From Azadirachta indica (Eukaryota; Streptophyta; Magnoliopsida; Sapindales; Meliaceae): a stretch of DNA of 64,000 nt. Below the pieces are notes generated by a model. The model was not told the origin of the DNA, made no database searches, and was given only the letters and a program-made list of their open reading frames with translations. Shown here piece by piece: positions 37,370 through 48,514 of the stretch. The translations under genes and the position numbers were made by a program. Each line of letters starts with the position of its first letter. Within the stretch, counting starts at the first letter, position 1. Location of the stretch: NCBI GenBank assembly GCA_022749755.1, contig CM040451.1, positions 16,252,825 through 16,316,824 on the forward strand. The letters are read 5' to 3'.

Positions 37370-39279
37370 ATATAAAGTATTTTCGGCTACTACACTAATT
37401 TTTTCCTGCATCCAATAGGGGAAAGTTGAGTGCAAGTAGTGCATGTGATATGATGGTGGTGAAAGCTGATTTGGTGCAAGAAATAATAAAGAATTGGAAA
37501 TGATTGTGTGTGTAGTGACTGTTGGAGACGGTTCTTGCTTCATTTTGTTAGGCTTGGATGTTAGAAATTAGGGTCTTTATCTTTTATTATTTTAATTAAA
37601 AACAAAATTATCCATTTAAATTGCAGCCATTTAATTAAAAAATATCACCCATTTAAAAGCTTATGTCAGAGTATATTGATTATTATTTTTGAACAGATAA
37701 AATTTTTTTAAAGGAAATTTATAATTTATAATTAATTGAGATAGTTCTAATTTAAAATTTTGGTTCTTCAAACTTTTGAATCATGTTGAGTTGTACTCTT
37801 CAACCTCAATCCAATGCCAGCTCCTCATTTGTCATTTCTAGGGGTGACCACGAATAAAAAATGCCAAGCTTATAAAACAATGAAATTGAAACTCTATCTA
37901 AGCATTGGATTTGTTACAATATCAATGGCATTATTCCCCGGTATAAACCCTAAACAACAATGATAAATTTATAATAACGAACTAATAATTCATGATGGAA
38001 GTTTGTGGCCATGCCTTGATTATAAAGGTAAGTATTTAAGTCCTATTTTTGACAAGACTTCCCCGCCTTATGTGTGGGGTTCATATCTCACATGTACATG
38101 GATATGCCTTTAGTTTGATTATAAAAATTGAACTATATATGTGTAAATGTTTATATCTAAACTTTTAATAGATTTCTAATTACAGTATTGTAATGTTAGT
38201 ATTAAAAAAATGTCAAACTTGTAAATTAAATGTAAACTTCTTAACTATTAAAAAAATATTAAATTATAATGCAATCAATTTATGCAACATTTGTAATATA
38301 AGGTGTTAAACTTGTAACATAAAAGATAAAAGTTGCAACTAGTTAAATGAATTATCCAAGTAATAATTTAGATATTTAATTAACATGTTACAAGTTTGTA
38401 CTTTGATTTAGTTCGAAATTTTATACTTAATTCACATAGAGATTTAAGCAAGTCAAACATCAATTTGGTGCAATTTGATATTGAATTACAAAAAATATTG
38501 TTATTTTCACATCAAATTGATATTAACTTGGTCAAATTAATATTTTAGAATGTAAAAGTCAACAAGATAGGACTATATATACATTTGTGTAAATAATTCA
38601 TTAAGTAATATTTTCTATCTTATAAAACACAATAATGTATATAGTGTGATATTATAATATCTCATACATAAAGTTAAAATTATGGATTAATTAGATAGCG
38701 TGATTGTTGGTCACTATAATATGATTGCTTTGTCATATTGTATGGATAATATTTTATTTTTATTATTAATTAATTTACTACTTATCATTTTCTATAAAGT
38801 GAGAGGAGATGGAGGTCATGTTGATTGTAGTTGAAACTCAAAATATAATTATCATTTTTTTTCTTTATCTCTTTCCCTTGTTTGACTAATAAATAAATAA
38901 ATAAATAATTAACCAATTACTTAATATGGGTAGGAAGTGGTTGCCTTTTTCTAGTTATGAACTACATTAAATATGCAAGTATATAAAAAGCTAGCATGTG
39001 CTTGCTTGTGATTTTTCTCTTTTATATTTCGACTTTATTTATTATTTAGAAAGAAAGAAGTGTGATGCTTGTCATGTTCAAGCCTTAAAAGAAACCCATG
39101 TTGTGGCCTACATTATTACAAACCAATTTATATTGAAAAAGTTTATTGGTTCATTCAATTGCTATATGACTTATAAAATTCATTTAACTGTACACTACAT
39201 TTTATTAATGTCACAACCATATTCAATGCCTTTAACTTTAAAAATAGACAAGATCTCGTTTGTTTAATCAAATTATATA
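37370..39279. other. AT-rich intergenic DNA
   Basis: Residual module-M homology near 37370-37410, then AT-rich DNA. Short open frames at 37334-37543 (-) and 38998-39267 (+) show no recognisable domain and no supporting splice structure. No gene is supported. Confidence 0.5.
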
Positions 39280-39287
39280 TATTTATA

Positions 39288-39802
39288 GGTGTAATGCTAT
39301 TGCCATCCCTTTAAATTTCATTTGAAATTCTATTTTTTTTATTTATAATTTTAACCTTAGTTAGAATTATAAAAATAAATGTGTAATTAAACTTACATAT
39401 TTTAATTTATGTGAAATGCTCTTTACCCATTATTATAACTTTTAACTTGTTTCTACCATAATTTTTTTGGGCTCAAATTTTGAATTAAATAAACAAATTT
39501 TTATTATCTAATAAATTTATAAAAGTTTCAAATTGAAAAAAATAATTGTGGCCTTGAAAAAAAAAATTCAATCACAATTAAAAAATTAATTGAACATACA
39601 TATTTTAAACAAAAAATTAGTTCTTTTTTTTAAAAAAAAAAATTGATGACACTAGGGTTTATGAAGAAGCAGGACAATCAAGATCATTTTTATAATTAAT
39701 GAGATGTTATAAATTTTTTTAATTATTTTAATATATTTTAGTGAGGTATGTAAAAAAATAATGGTTTTGTAAGAATTTTGAAAGGTGATAGTAATATCAC
39801 AG
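39288..39802. mobile_element. MITE with 8 bp target duplication (hAT-like)
   Basis: TATTTATA occurs directly at both ends (39280-39287 and 39803-39810). The left end GGTGTAATGCTATTGCC pairs imperfectly with the reverse complement of the right end CTGTGATATTACTATCACC, and the arms continue with a TTTCA(A/T).ATTCT segment. The 8 bp duplication points to the hAT superfamily. It is related to the element at 23153-23860. No coding capacity. Confidence 0.65.
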
Positions 39803-39810
39803 TATTTATA

Positions 39811-42800
39811 ATTGATTTAATAAATACAGTCATTCAATTACATAGTACTATATTATTAATTCACATATTTAACTTAATATATAAAAGATCTAATATCATG
39901 TCATGTGTGCTGCTATATATATTATACCGATATGACATAACCTAATAAGGATTAGTATGGAATTGTTGTTAGAATTGTTAAAAGTGATATTGAGTGGTTA
40001 AATATTATTTTGGCAAAATCATTCAATATCATGTATTGATGAGTTGATAATATTAAATGTCACATGGATTGCATGAATGAGAGTTTCAAAATTTGTGTGC
40101 GAGTATGTATTTGCATATATTTTCGGGGAAAGGCGGATCAGTTGTAAATCGTTAGATTTATGCACTTTCAACAATTGAGATTAAATTTGATATATGTAAT
40201 TAATCATAATTAATGCACTATAATTAATGCATGCATCAAATTTAATATTAATTATTGAAAGTGTATAAATTTAACAGTTTACAAATATATATAAAAATAT
40301 ATATAAAAATATAAGACTATTGATCAATATTTTAATATCAATATTTATATATTGATAGATATTTATATAAACGTAATTTAATTTCAATATATATTTATAT
40401 TGACAGATATTCATATAAAATAATTTTCATTGAATATTATAATCATTTTTATTACTCGCATTATTATGCTTATTTAGATTATAACAATATTCTCATAGTA
40501 ATATTTACTAAACGTATATAAATTGTTGTTAAAACTTATGATATTTTTAAAAGAAAAAACTTATCAAATAATTGATTGATTCTCTTTATTATTTCTTCAG
40601 TACATAAAAAATATTTTATAATCTAAACTAATCTTAAAGTAGCCCTAAACCACTTATAAATATATAATTATACTAATTAAGTCAACTCATAAAATTTAAA
40701 TTTAACTTGAACCATATGATCATAATAAAAGCATTAATTTTGTTACATTTATACAATATTTAAAATTAAAACCTAAAATATAGAAAAATAAATTTATTAT
40801 TTATCATTCACTCGATAATTTTGGGATTAGTTGCATGACAAAGGAAATTATGAAGTAAATGAAAGAGTGGAATAGACAAGAGATAATGTGCAAAAAAGAA
40901 AAAAAAAATTGAAGAAGAAAACCCAAAAACATATAGATTTAGCCCAAGACAAGCCCACGTGGGCCTAAATCAAACTAAAAGCATAAAATTGAATCAAATT
41001 CAAATAATTTAATTAATTTTTTGAGTAGACTAACAATAATCATTAGGATATAGATAAAAATATATAGTAAAAATATTATATTATTATTGTTACATGTCTT
41101 ATATATATATATATATATATAGTCCATTTCGAATATTTTTTTTCTTATGTGAGAATAAAGGACATATAACAATGATATATAAAATTATCACATCAATTGA
41201 ATGGTACAAATTTGTTTATGTAACATGACTCTATGTAAAAATTATACATGACAAATTAATATTTTTCTAAAATATACTATGACATCGTCTTATTCTAATG
41301 TTTAGAATTATATGAGAAATTAATATTTTTACTTAAATTTTTCTGCCATACTTATTCTAGCAATTTATGTTAAAATTGTAACTTTTAATTAAAAATCATG
41401 CGAATACAATTTTGATAAAATAATAAATTAGGATACAATTTATTTAATTTTAATAATTTAGCCTTCACCTTTTTATATTTTTATTATGCTTTTATTAATA
41501 CCAATATTAGGGATTAAAATATTAAAATCGAGCAAATAATGTTGTAATTTGTTGTTTTGCCAAGATTTATTGATGAAAATATCCTTACCCCATAAAAAAT
41601 GGGTGACTGATGAAGAGTTTCTGGCTTCTTCAAAGCTTTTGAGGTCACTCAATCAATGGCAATCGGTTCGGTTCGGTTTGGTTTTATTTTAGTTTTAGAA
41701 TTTTAATTTTTTTTCATTTTTATCTTATGTAAATTGATTAACTATTGGTTAAATTATCTAATATTTGCCTAAATGATAAAAAGTACACTCTCTCATCTTG
41801 TCAAAATAAAATTTCTCATAATGGGTAAATATCTCTCTAATTTGAGAATAAATATAGTATTATATTTGTGTCAATACCTCTTATATATATATATATATAT
41901 ATATAGAGCTTTTGTAATATTTTAAAAAAAGAATATTTGCTTACTTTCACAAAAATTTAAATTTGAATTAAGTTTTCTTTTATTATTAGTCAATTTTTTT
42001 TAAATCAATACTTAAAACGAAGTACAAAGATAAATTCTAACTAATGATTAAATAAATTTTTAATAGAAAATGATTGTAAAATAATTTATAAATAATATTT
42101 TTTTCTCATTTTTTAATTATGTAATATTTGTTGAAAATTTTACTTTAAGTTATATTGAACTCTTATACAATATATTTAAATTAATTAACTCTTCTACTCA
42201 ACCTCAAATAAACTAAATATTGGCCACAAATCTCATGTTCTTTAAACTCTTTGTTTATTTTACAAACGAATGGAAATTGATAGTTAATTATTAGAATGAC
42301 TAATCCATAATTTGATCATATAACATTTTTTGAAATTAAATTTTAATTAGTTCTAATTTATCATAATTTCATAATGATTAGTAGATCGTAATAATAAAAT
42401 TGTTTTTTTTTAAATATTTGATTTCTAGTTATAATTTTGGTCAATTTAGAGATCGCATTGCATAAAATAATGTGCATAATGAAGATTAAGAAAATTTTTT
42501 ATGTGAAGATAATTAATAAAAAATTGATTTTACATTTTAAATTTTTATATAAGATTGCGCTTAGTCATGCATATCTATAGATACACCTTTTATGTAAACG
42601 AGATTGTTTCACTTGTAAATTATAAAATTCTGGCACTCAAAATTCCTGCATCAATTTTTTTACCTCTTTTCTTTTTGGCTTAATTTAGACAAAAAATTTA
42701 GAGTTTAAACTTGACTTTCATGAGTTTGGGAGAGATTTATATTATAGTCTTCTGGTATTCAGAACAAAAATCACAATTTTTTGCATGTGGAATAGGAGCT

Positions 42801-43836
42801 ACCACCATCTATTATAATTAGGTTTATTATCAAGTGTATATAAAATTTGAAGCGTAATTTTTTTTTTGAATATTGTATATTACATGTACTATGTATTGAT
42901 ACTATAGCTTAAAATTCTACTAGGAGTAAGACTTTAGATAGCTTCTATTATAGTGCATTCTCTAAATTTTTTCACACAATTGATGAGATTTTTATTTTCA
43001 GGTGTCATGGAGAGAATTATATCCACATGAAATGAGAGAGTCCCATATTTTTATAAGGTGTAAGACTTAAAATTGGAGAGTAAAGGTCTTTTACCACTCA
43101 GGTTATAACTTGAGTAAATTTGAAGTATATTTTAAAGTGATGATAAGTGATCAAGCCTTTTTTGGTTTTTTCTGTTTAGCCAAACTTTATAGGTCATGTT
43201 TTTTTAAAATTCTATTTAAGTATATTGTTTAATTGAGTAAGAACTATATTATTGTTTATTGGCTGTCGATTCCTCCTATTGTAACTTAAATTTGGGATGA
43301 CTTAAGAACATCAAACGTGTCTCAAACCATTTGAACTATACCAAAAAATATTAACTATTAATTTTGAAAACTAAAGATTTAGCAATAAGAGAATAAAATT
43401 TAATAAAATTTAAATTTTAAAACTAGGGACAAAAAAAATCTATTTTAGTTGAAATTAAATCAAACTGTGATGAATAGAATTTTAGGTAATAACAAAAAAA
43501 AGGACCCGGTTTGTTTGATTTTAACGTTTTAGTATGGGATAAACACATATAAAATCTTATCCCTTGCTAAAATCTTTTTTTAAAAAGTTGTAATTAGGAT
43601 CTAGCTTAGTTTAAAGAAATCATGAACTTACTTGACGATAATCTATTAAATGTATTGTTACATTTATTTTTTTTCAACCTAAAATTTAACAGAAGTTAGA
43701 AAACATTAATGCAAATTTTAACTTCAAAATTCAAATTTTTAATACAAAAGTCAAATATTTAATATAAAATTTAAAAGAAAAGTGTATATAACAATACATC
43801 AGATATATTATAGTCAATCCATTTTTATCTCGTAGA
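39811..43836. other. AT-rich intergenic DNA with repeat fragments
   Basis: Contains a foldback MITE (40135-40325), TA microsatellites near 41100-41120 and 41882-41904, and at about 42900-43080 a fragment resembling the body of the SINE at 44330-44930 (shared GAGAATT.TA and GAGAGTCCCA followed by GTGTAAGACTTAAA). No gene is seen. Confidence 0.5.
40135..40325. mobile_element. Foldback MITE, family F, copy 3
   Basis: TGTAAATCGTTAGATTTATG and CACTTTCAACAATTGAGATT on the left pair with the reverse complements of GAAAGTGTATAAATTTAAC and AGTTTACAAATATA on the right. Outer GGATCA and TTGATC bases also pair. Copies 1 and 2 lie at 5068-5280 and 18959-19160. Confidence 0.65.
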
Positions 43837-46128
43837 TCATGGTATGATTTTCATGTCTCTCAATCTTTGCACCCATGTTTGAATACTCTTCATCGTGTCA
43901 ATAAAGCCAAAGAACCCAAATTCTCTACTCTTGTTCATGCTACTCACATGCTGAAATTCAAAATTCAACACAATTTTACCTGCATCAAAGCAAGTAATTT
44001 CCTCCATTTTTGTCTTGTACAATCCATGCTTCTCCACAATCTCATCCCAGATTTCTCCCTTATCCTTCATCATCTCCACCCAATCGAACTGTTCTTTCTC
44101 ATTAAACGGCACATATTCAACATCAAAGATTTCGGAAAACAGTTTCCATATGCTCTTCCATGTGAAAACATCGCCATTGGTGCAGTTGAAAGCTTGGTTC
44201 TTAGCTTTATCGGTTACTGCTGCCCATATATGTTGCTCTGCTAACACTCGAGCATCTGACATATCGCAAAAATGCTCCCATGTGTATTTGTTGCCTGTTG
44301 AACAGGTTTAAAAGTTGAAATCAGGGCTTTTTTTTTTCTTTTTTAATATTACATATTACATCACAAATCTGTTGATAGTTTAGATCAACACTATTATAGT
44401 GTATCCTGACAATTCACTGCCCACATAAATACTAAGATTTCTACCCTTGAAGAGAATTCTGCTAAGATTTCTATCCTCACATGGAGGGAACTTTGGTGTA
44501 CTGAGAGTTTAGATTAACACTATTAGAGTACATCCTAGAAAATTCTTACTCACAAAATGGTGAGATTCGTATACTCATTTGAAAGGAATTCTACTAAAAA
44601 TTTAGATTAACACTATTATAGTATATTTCAAAAATCTATTACTAGCACAAATTTTATTGAAAATTTAGATAAATACTATTATAGTGATCCAAAAATCTAT
44701 TACTTACATAAATTTTGCTGAGAATTTAGATAAACTTCAGTATAATTTACCCAAAATCTAGTACTTATACAAATGTTGAGATTTCTACCCTCACGTGAAG
44801 AGAATTCTACTTGAAAGAGTCCCACACTTGGTGTAATGTGAGACTTAAACTCATATCCCCTGCCCCCTTCGCCAAGACACCCCCTAGTTCCTTACCACTA
44901 AACCATGGATTGGATGATAAATTAAGACATTTTTAGTACTATTGGCTTTTACTTAATTTTGAGAGTAAAGTTAAAGAAATTGTTTCATAATACTATCTTT
45001 CAGTTGAATCCACTCATTTCTTTTACTAATATTTAACATATAATACTTCTATCATATAATAATTGTGATTTTAAAATTAGAACACCTCAAATAATAAAAG
45101 AAAAGGACAATAGATCAATTAAGGGAAAACTTTTGGTAAATTAAATTTTTTAACATAACTCTTTAATATTTTTAGTATTATTTGGTTAAATTTCAATGTT
45201 TTTACTTTTTGGTTAATAGTAAAAAGTCCCTTCAAACTTTTCATGCGCATTAAAGTAATTTTCTAATTTTTACCAACAAGATTAAATTAGTTACAAGTAA
45301 TGATGAATTATAATGATTAATAAAATAAATTACTAATAAAAATTAGTAAATTTATTGAATTAAAATAGTATTTTACTAAACTGTAGGGACTTACCTGAAA
45401 TGCTGCAATTTGGAACATTTTCTAAAAATATTTTCTCTGTTTATACCTGGATATTGAAACGGCAGGGCTTGGTGCTTGCAGACGCCGGCATAAACAGCCA
45501 CGGTAAGCAACAAATTGTGAACGCTTCTTGAAGAAGCACCGACTATGATCGACGAACGATGAACAGAATACGTTAAATATTTTGAATACGACGCCACAAC
45601 ATCTTCCAACGCGTAGTAGAAATTTGGGTAAGGCAGCCTCGGTGAGTCCTCCCTGAACGGCGACTCATGGCGGACGAGCTTCCCAGCAAGCGACGGATCG
45701 AATATAGGACCCATGTAGTACTTCGTCCCTGTCTGCAAGCTAATATGGAGAAGACGGGAAGGTCTGACCGCTGTGGTGGAACTTGTCAGAACGTCCAGGA
45801 CGTTCCTGAGCATTGTGGAGATCCTGAAAATGTTGATTTCTTCGCTTTTGACAACCTGGAAGGCGACGAAGAAGACATGGGTGATTTCTCCGGATAATGG
45901 GGAGAGTTTCTGGGCAGTGTTAATGGAGTCGAGGGCGTCGAAGGAGATGAAGTGATCGACGAGGGAAGATGGGAACCAGCTAGGCGGGGGACGACGGGAG
46001 GCGCCGTAGACTTTCCAGGGACCACCTAGTGCTGATGGCTTCTTTAGAGCTTCTGCCAAGCTCAGTCCTGACATTCCGGTGACTCCAACGATGAGGGCAA
46101 CTGAAGGATTGGTGTTTTCTTGCTCCAT
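43837..46128 (-). CDS. Progesterone 5-beta-reductase / iridoid synthase-like reductase (PRISE, SDR75U)
   Basis: Two exons on the minus strand, 46128-45447 and 44294-43837, joined in phase (G|GC) across a 1152-base intron, give 379 residues, close to the ~390 usual for the family. The N-terminus has the NADPH-binding GVTGMSG motif (residues 15-21), then YGASRRPPP. The catalytic lysine motif QTGTKYYMGP places Lys136, and NFYYALEDV (169-177) places the catalytic tyrosine at 171, both intact. The C-terminal exon carries FNCTNGDVFTWKSIWKLFSE, typical of the family. These soluble enzymes reduce activated C=C bonds of enones; members include progesterone 5-beta-reductase (cardenolide pathway) and iridoid synthase. 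Substrate cannot be read from sequence, and many plants carry members with broad enone reductase activity. The family motif is GVTGxxG, so the M-S pair is a minor variation. A SINE lies in the intron; the upstream flank is duplicated at 47955-48190. Confidence 0.93.
44330..44930 (-). mobile_element. tRNA-derived SINE with internal repeats, inside the PRISE intron
   Basis: On the minus strand the 5' end reads CCATGGTTTAGTGGTAAGG (A-box-like, about 44915-44890), and GAGTTTAAGTCTC (B-box-like, 44853-44841) follows. Downstream come at least four degenerate repeats of about 70-100 bases containing variants of GTAGAAATCTCAGC, TAATAGATTTTTGG and AATAGTG...TCTAAA. It has the same orientation as the host gene. 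A related fragment lies at about 42900-43080. Confidence 0.55.
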
Positions 46129-46255
46129 GAAGAGAAGAAATTGCAGAGGATTAATGTTCAGAGACGGATAGAGGGAATTTGATTTGGAGGAGGCTTCTGA
46201 GTCAACGGAGAGTATTGAAGCTTTTGAGAAGAGAGATGTTGAATAAATATCTTCA

Positions 46256-46470
46256 CCCTAATTTTGTAGTCTAAAGTAATATTATTTTGAACATTATTCA
46301 TTAATGTTTGTAAATGAATTTTGGAATCTTTTGCTTTTTGTTATTTTATAATTGAGTAATAAAGAAGGTGTTATTTAATTTTATATAACAAAATTTTTAT
46401 TTAGTCGTATTATTAGTTGAAATGTCCACATTGTCTTGGCCATTAGTGCATGCAACTTGATGCCAGTTTG
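46256..46470. repeat. Duplicated PRISE upstream flank, gene-proximal copy
   Basis: Directly upstream of the PRISE leader. It shares GGAATCTTTTGCTTTT, GAGTAATAAAGAAG, TTATTTAATTTTATATAA and TTGGCCATTAGTGCATG with 47955-48190 in the same order and orientation. Confidence 0.75.
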
Positions 46471-46729
46471 AGAGAAAAAAAAAATTAGAAAAATATTTTA
46501 AAATAACAATATTTTTGTGTCAATTTATCAAATTTATTCTTTTATAAAATTTGCATTAAAATAATTCAAGATTACAAAATTAAAAAAAAAATACCCTTCA
46601 CCTTGTAATTATTTAAAAAAATTTACTTTTTCCGATGAAGTTAAAAGATTTTACCTTACTCGATAAATTTATCAAAAGAAGACCAAGTCCAAATAATTTC
46701 TTTTGAAAAATTTGTCGAGTACGGCTAAA

Positions 46730-47640
46730 AAGGGCAAATTCATGATTACCTCCTAAGGTTTTTAGAAATACTCTATTTTCCCCCAAAGTTTAAAAATTAA
46801 CCCGTTATATCAGCTTTTTGGGAGGATATCGATGAAATCAATTTCTTGAGGTTAAATCGGTAAATGACACCGACCAAATAAAAGACAAAAATGTTTTTAA
46901 AAATTAAAAATAGACCAATTTTCAGTGTTTTGACCACAATACCCCTATATGGTTTAATTTAAATTTTAATATTTATCTTTTTATTTTTAACTTTTTAATA
47001 TTATAAATAAAATTAAAAAATCCTCCCCAAATCCCATGTCATAACTGTGGATAGTTAATTTAATTTTTAAAAATTAAAATAAAATAAAATCATTATAAAT
47101 AAATTTTGTTTTTTAATATTAAAAATAAAATTAAAAAATAATGATATCCTACTAAGTCCTTAATCCCATCTCCAAATCTACCCAAATCCCTGACCCTAAT
47201 CCCATCTCGAAATCTTCCCAAACCCCTAACCCTCCATTTTTATCTAGCAAAATTAATAAAGCATTATTCAGCAGCAATACATTCCAACTCCATCGCCATT
47301 ATCTTATCTCAACACCCACAAACAACAAAGCGAAAATGGGTGCTGGGTGGAGGCGTTGGAGATGCTTGTGGTTGGAGGGAAATGGCGGCAGTGAAAGTTT
47401 TTGGTAGTGGGATTAAGTAGGGTTACACTCTAATTAATTTATACTTATAGTAAAAATTTGGGTATTTTAGTTTTTATGATTATTTAAAAAAACATATTTA
47501 ATTTTATTTTAAAAATATATTATTATTATTACTATTATAATTTTATGGGCCCCACAATATGGGACCTATTTGTATTCCCAAACAATCATTCAGGGTATTA
47601 TTGTAAAAACAGTCAAAAAATTGATTTTCATCGAGAGTAT
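46730..47640. mobile_element. Candidate inverted-repeat element upstream of the PRISE gene
   Basis: A segment around ACCAATTTTCAGTGTTTTGA and CCACAATACCCC (about 46912-46955) pairs with the reverse complement of about 47595-47640. The interior has a GC-richer, GGAG/GGCGG-containing stretch (47340-47400), as often seen in non-autonomous DNA transposons. The left side begins with CTCCTAAGGTTTTTAGAAA-like sequence common to repetitive DNA. No target duplication was identified. Confidence 0.35.
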
Positions 47641-47954
47641 AGGATACAGATTTTTGCCGGCAGCATTAAAATAGCTAGATCTGATTTTGAGAACATCGAC
47701 TTTCACAGTTGGTGCAAGTATAGATTCAATCAATACTGTCTACTCTTAGTAAATTTTACTCGAATTAGGTGTAAATTTTTGCAGGTGGGTTCAATATAAA
47801 TTTGATCAAAATTTCTGACTTTCGATAAATTTTTTTTATAATATCAATAGGTTATATACTTAACTTATAATATTAAGAAAACACAAATACCTAATAAATG
47901 GTATAAATTAATCCCTGACGATGGATGGAGAAGTAAAGATCATATAGCAATAAG

Positions 47955-48190
47955 ATAATTTTGCAATCTAACATTATAATTTTAACATTGTTCATTAGTG
48001 TTTATAATTGAATTTTTGGAATCTTTTGCTTTTACAGTATTGTAATCGAGTAATAAAGAAGATATAATAGTTCGAAAGTTATTTAATTTTATATAATAAA
48101 AAGGTTCGATTTACTCGGCAGAATTTATTGTTAGTACTTGAAATGCCCACCATTGTGTTGGCCATTAGTGCATGAAACTTGATGCCAATA
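47955..48190. repeat. Duplicated PRISE upstream flank, distal copy
   Basis: Second copy of the sequence at 46256-46470, about 1.7 kb further out, with the same landmarks and scattered substitutions. No PRISE coding sequence lies beside it. It may be the remnant of a tandem duplication or of DNA displaced by the intervening insertion. Confidence 0.7.
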
Positions 48191-48514
48191 GAGGATAATT
48201 CCTGTTAGATGCTATCGAGTCAATTAGTGAAGCAAGAACTCGGCTCACGAGATATAAGATAGTGATGCAAGAATTTTATGCTTATTTTTTGACATAAAAT
48301 TTGGAATATTGTATATAAAAGTTAAAAATTCTAACTTAAAATTTGAAATTTTAATGTAAATTTTACAATTACAAAATTAAAAAAATTTAATATAAATTTG
48401 AAATATTAATACAAAGTTTTTTTTATATATATATATATATATTATGTAAGTCATCCACTAGTAATTTAGTGCTAAGCATTCATATAATTTTGATAAGAAA
48501 AAAGTTTTGATGAG

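Noticed and set aside
37334..37543. Minus-strand 69-codon frame next to the MITE
   Set aside because: It overlaps the element end and module-M sequence that is not coding in the paralogous copies.
45667..46025. Plus-strand and second minus-strand open frames over the PRISE first exon
   Set aside because: Shadows of the PRISE coding frame, which carries the conserved motifs and correct splice sites.
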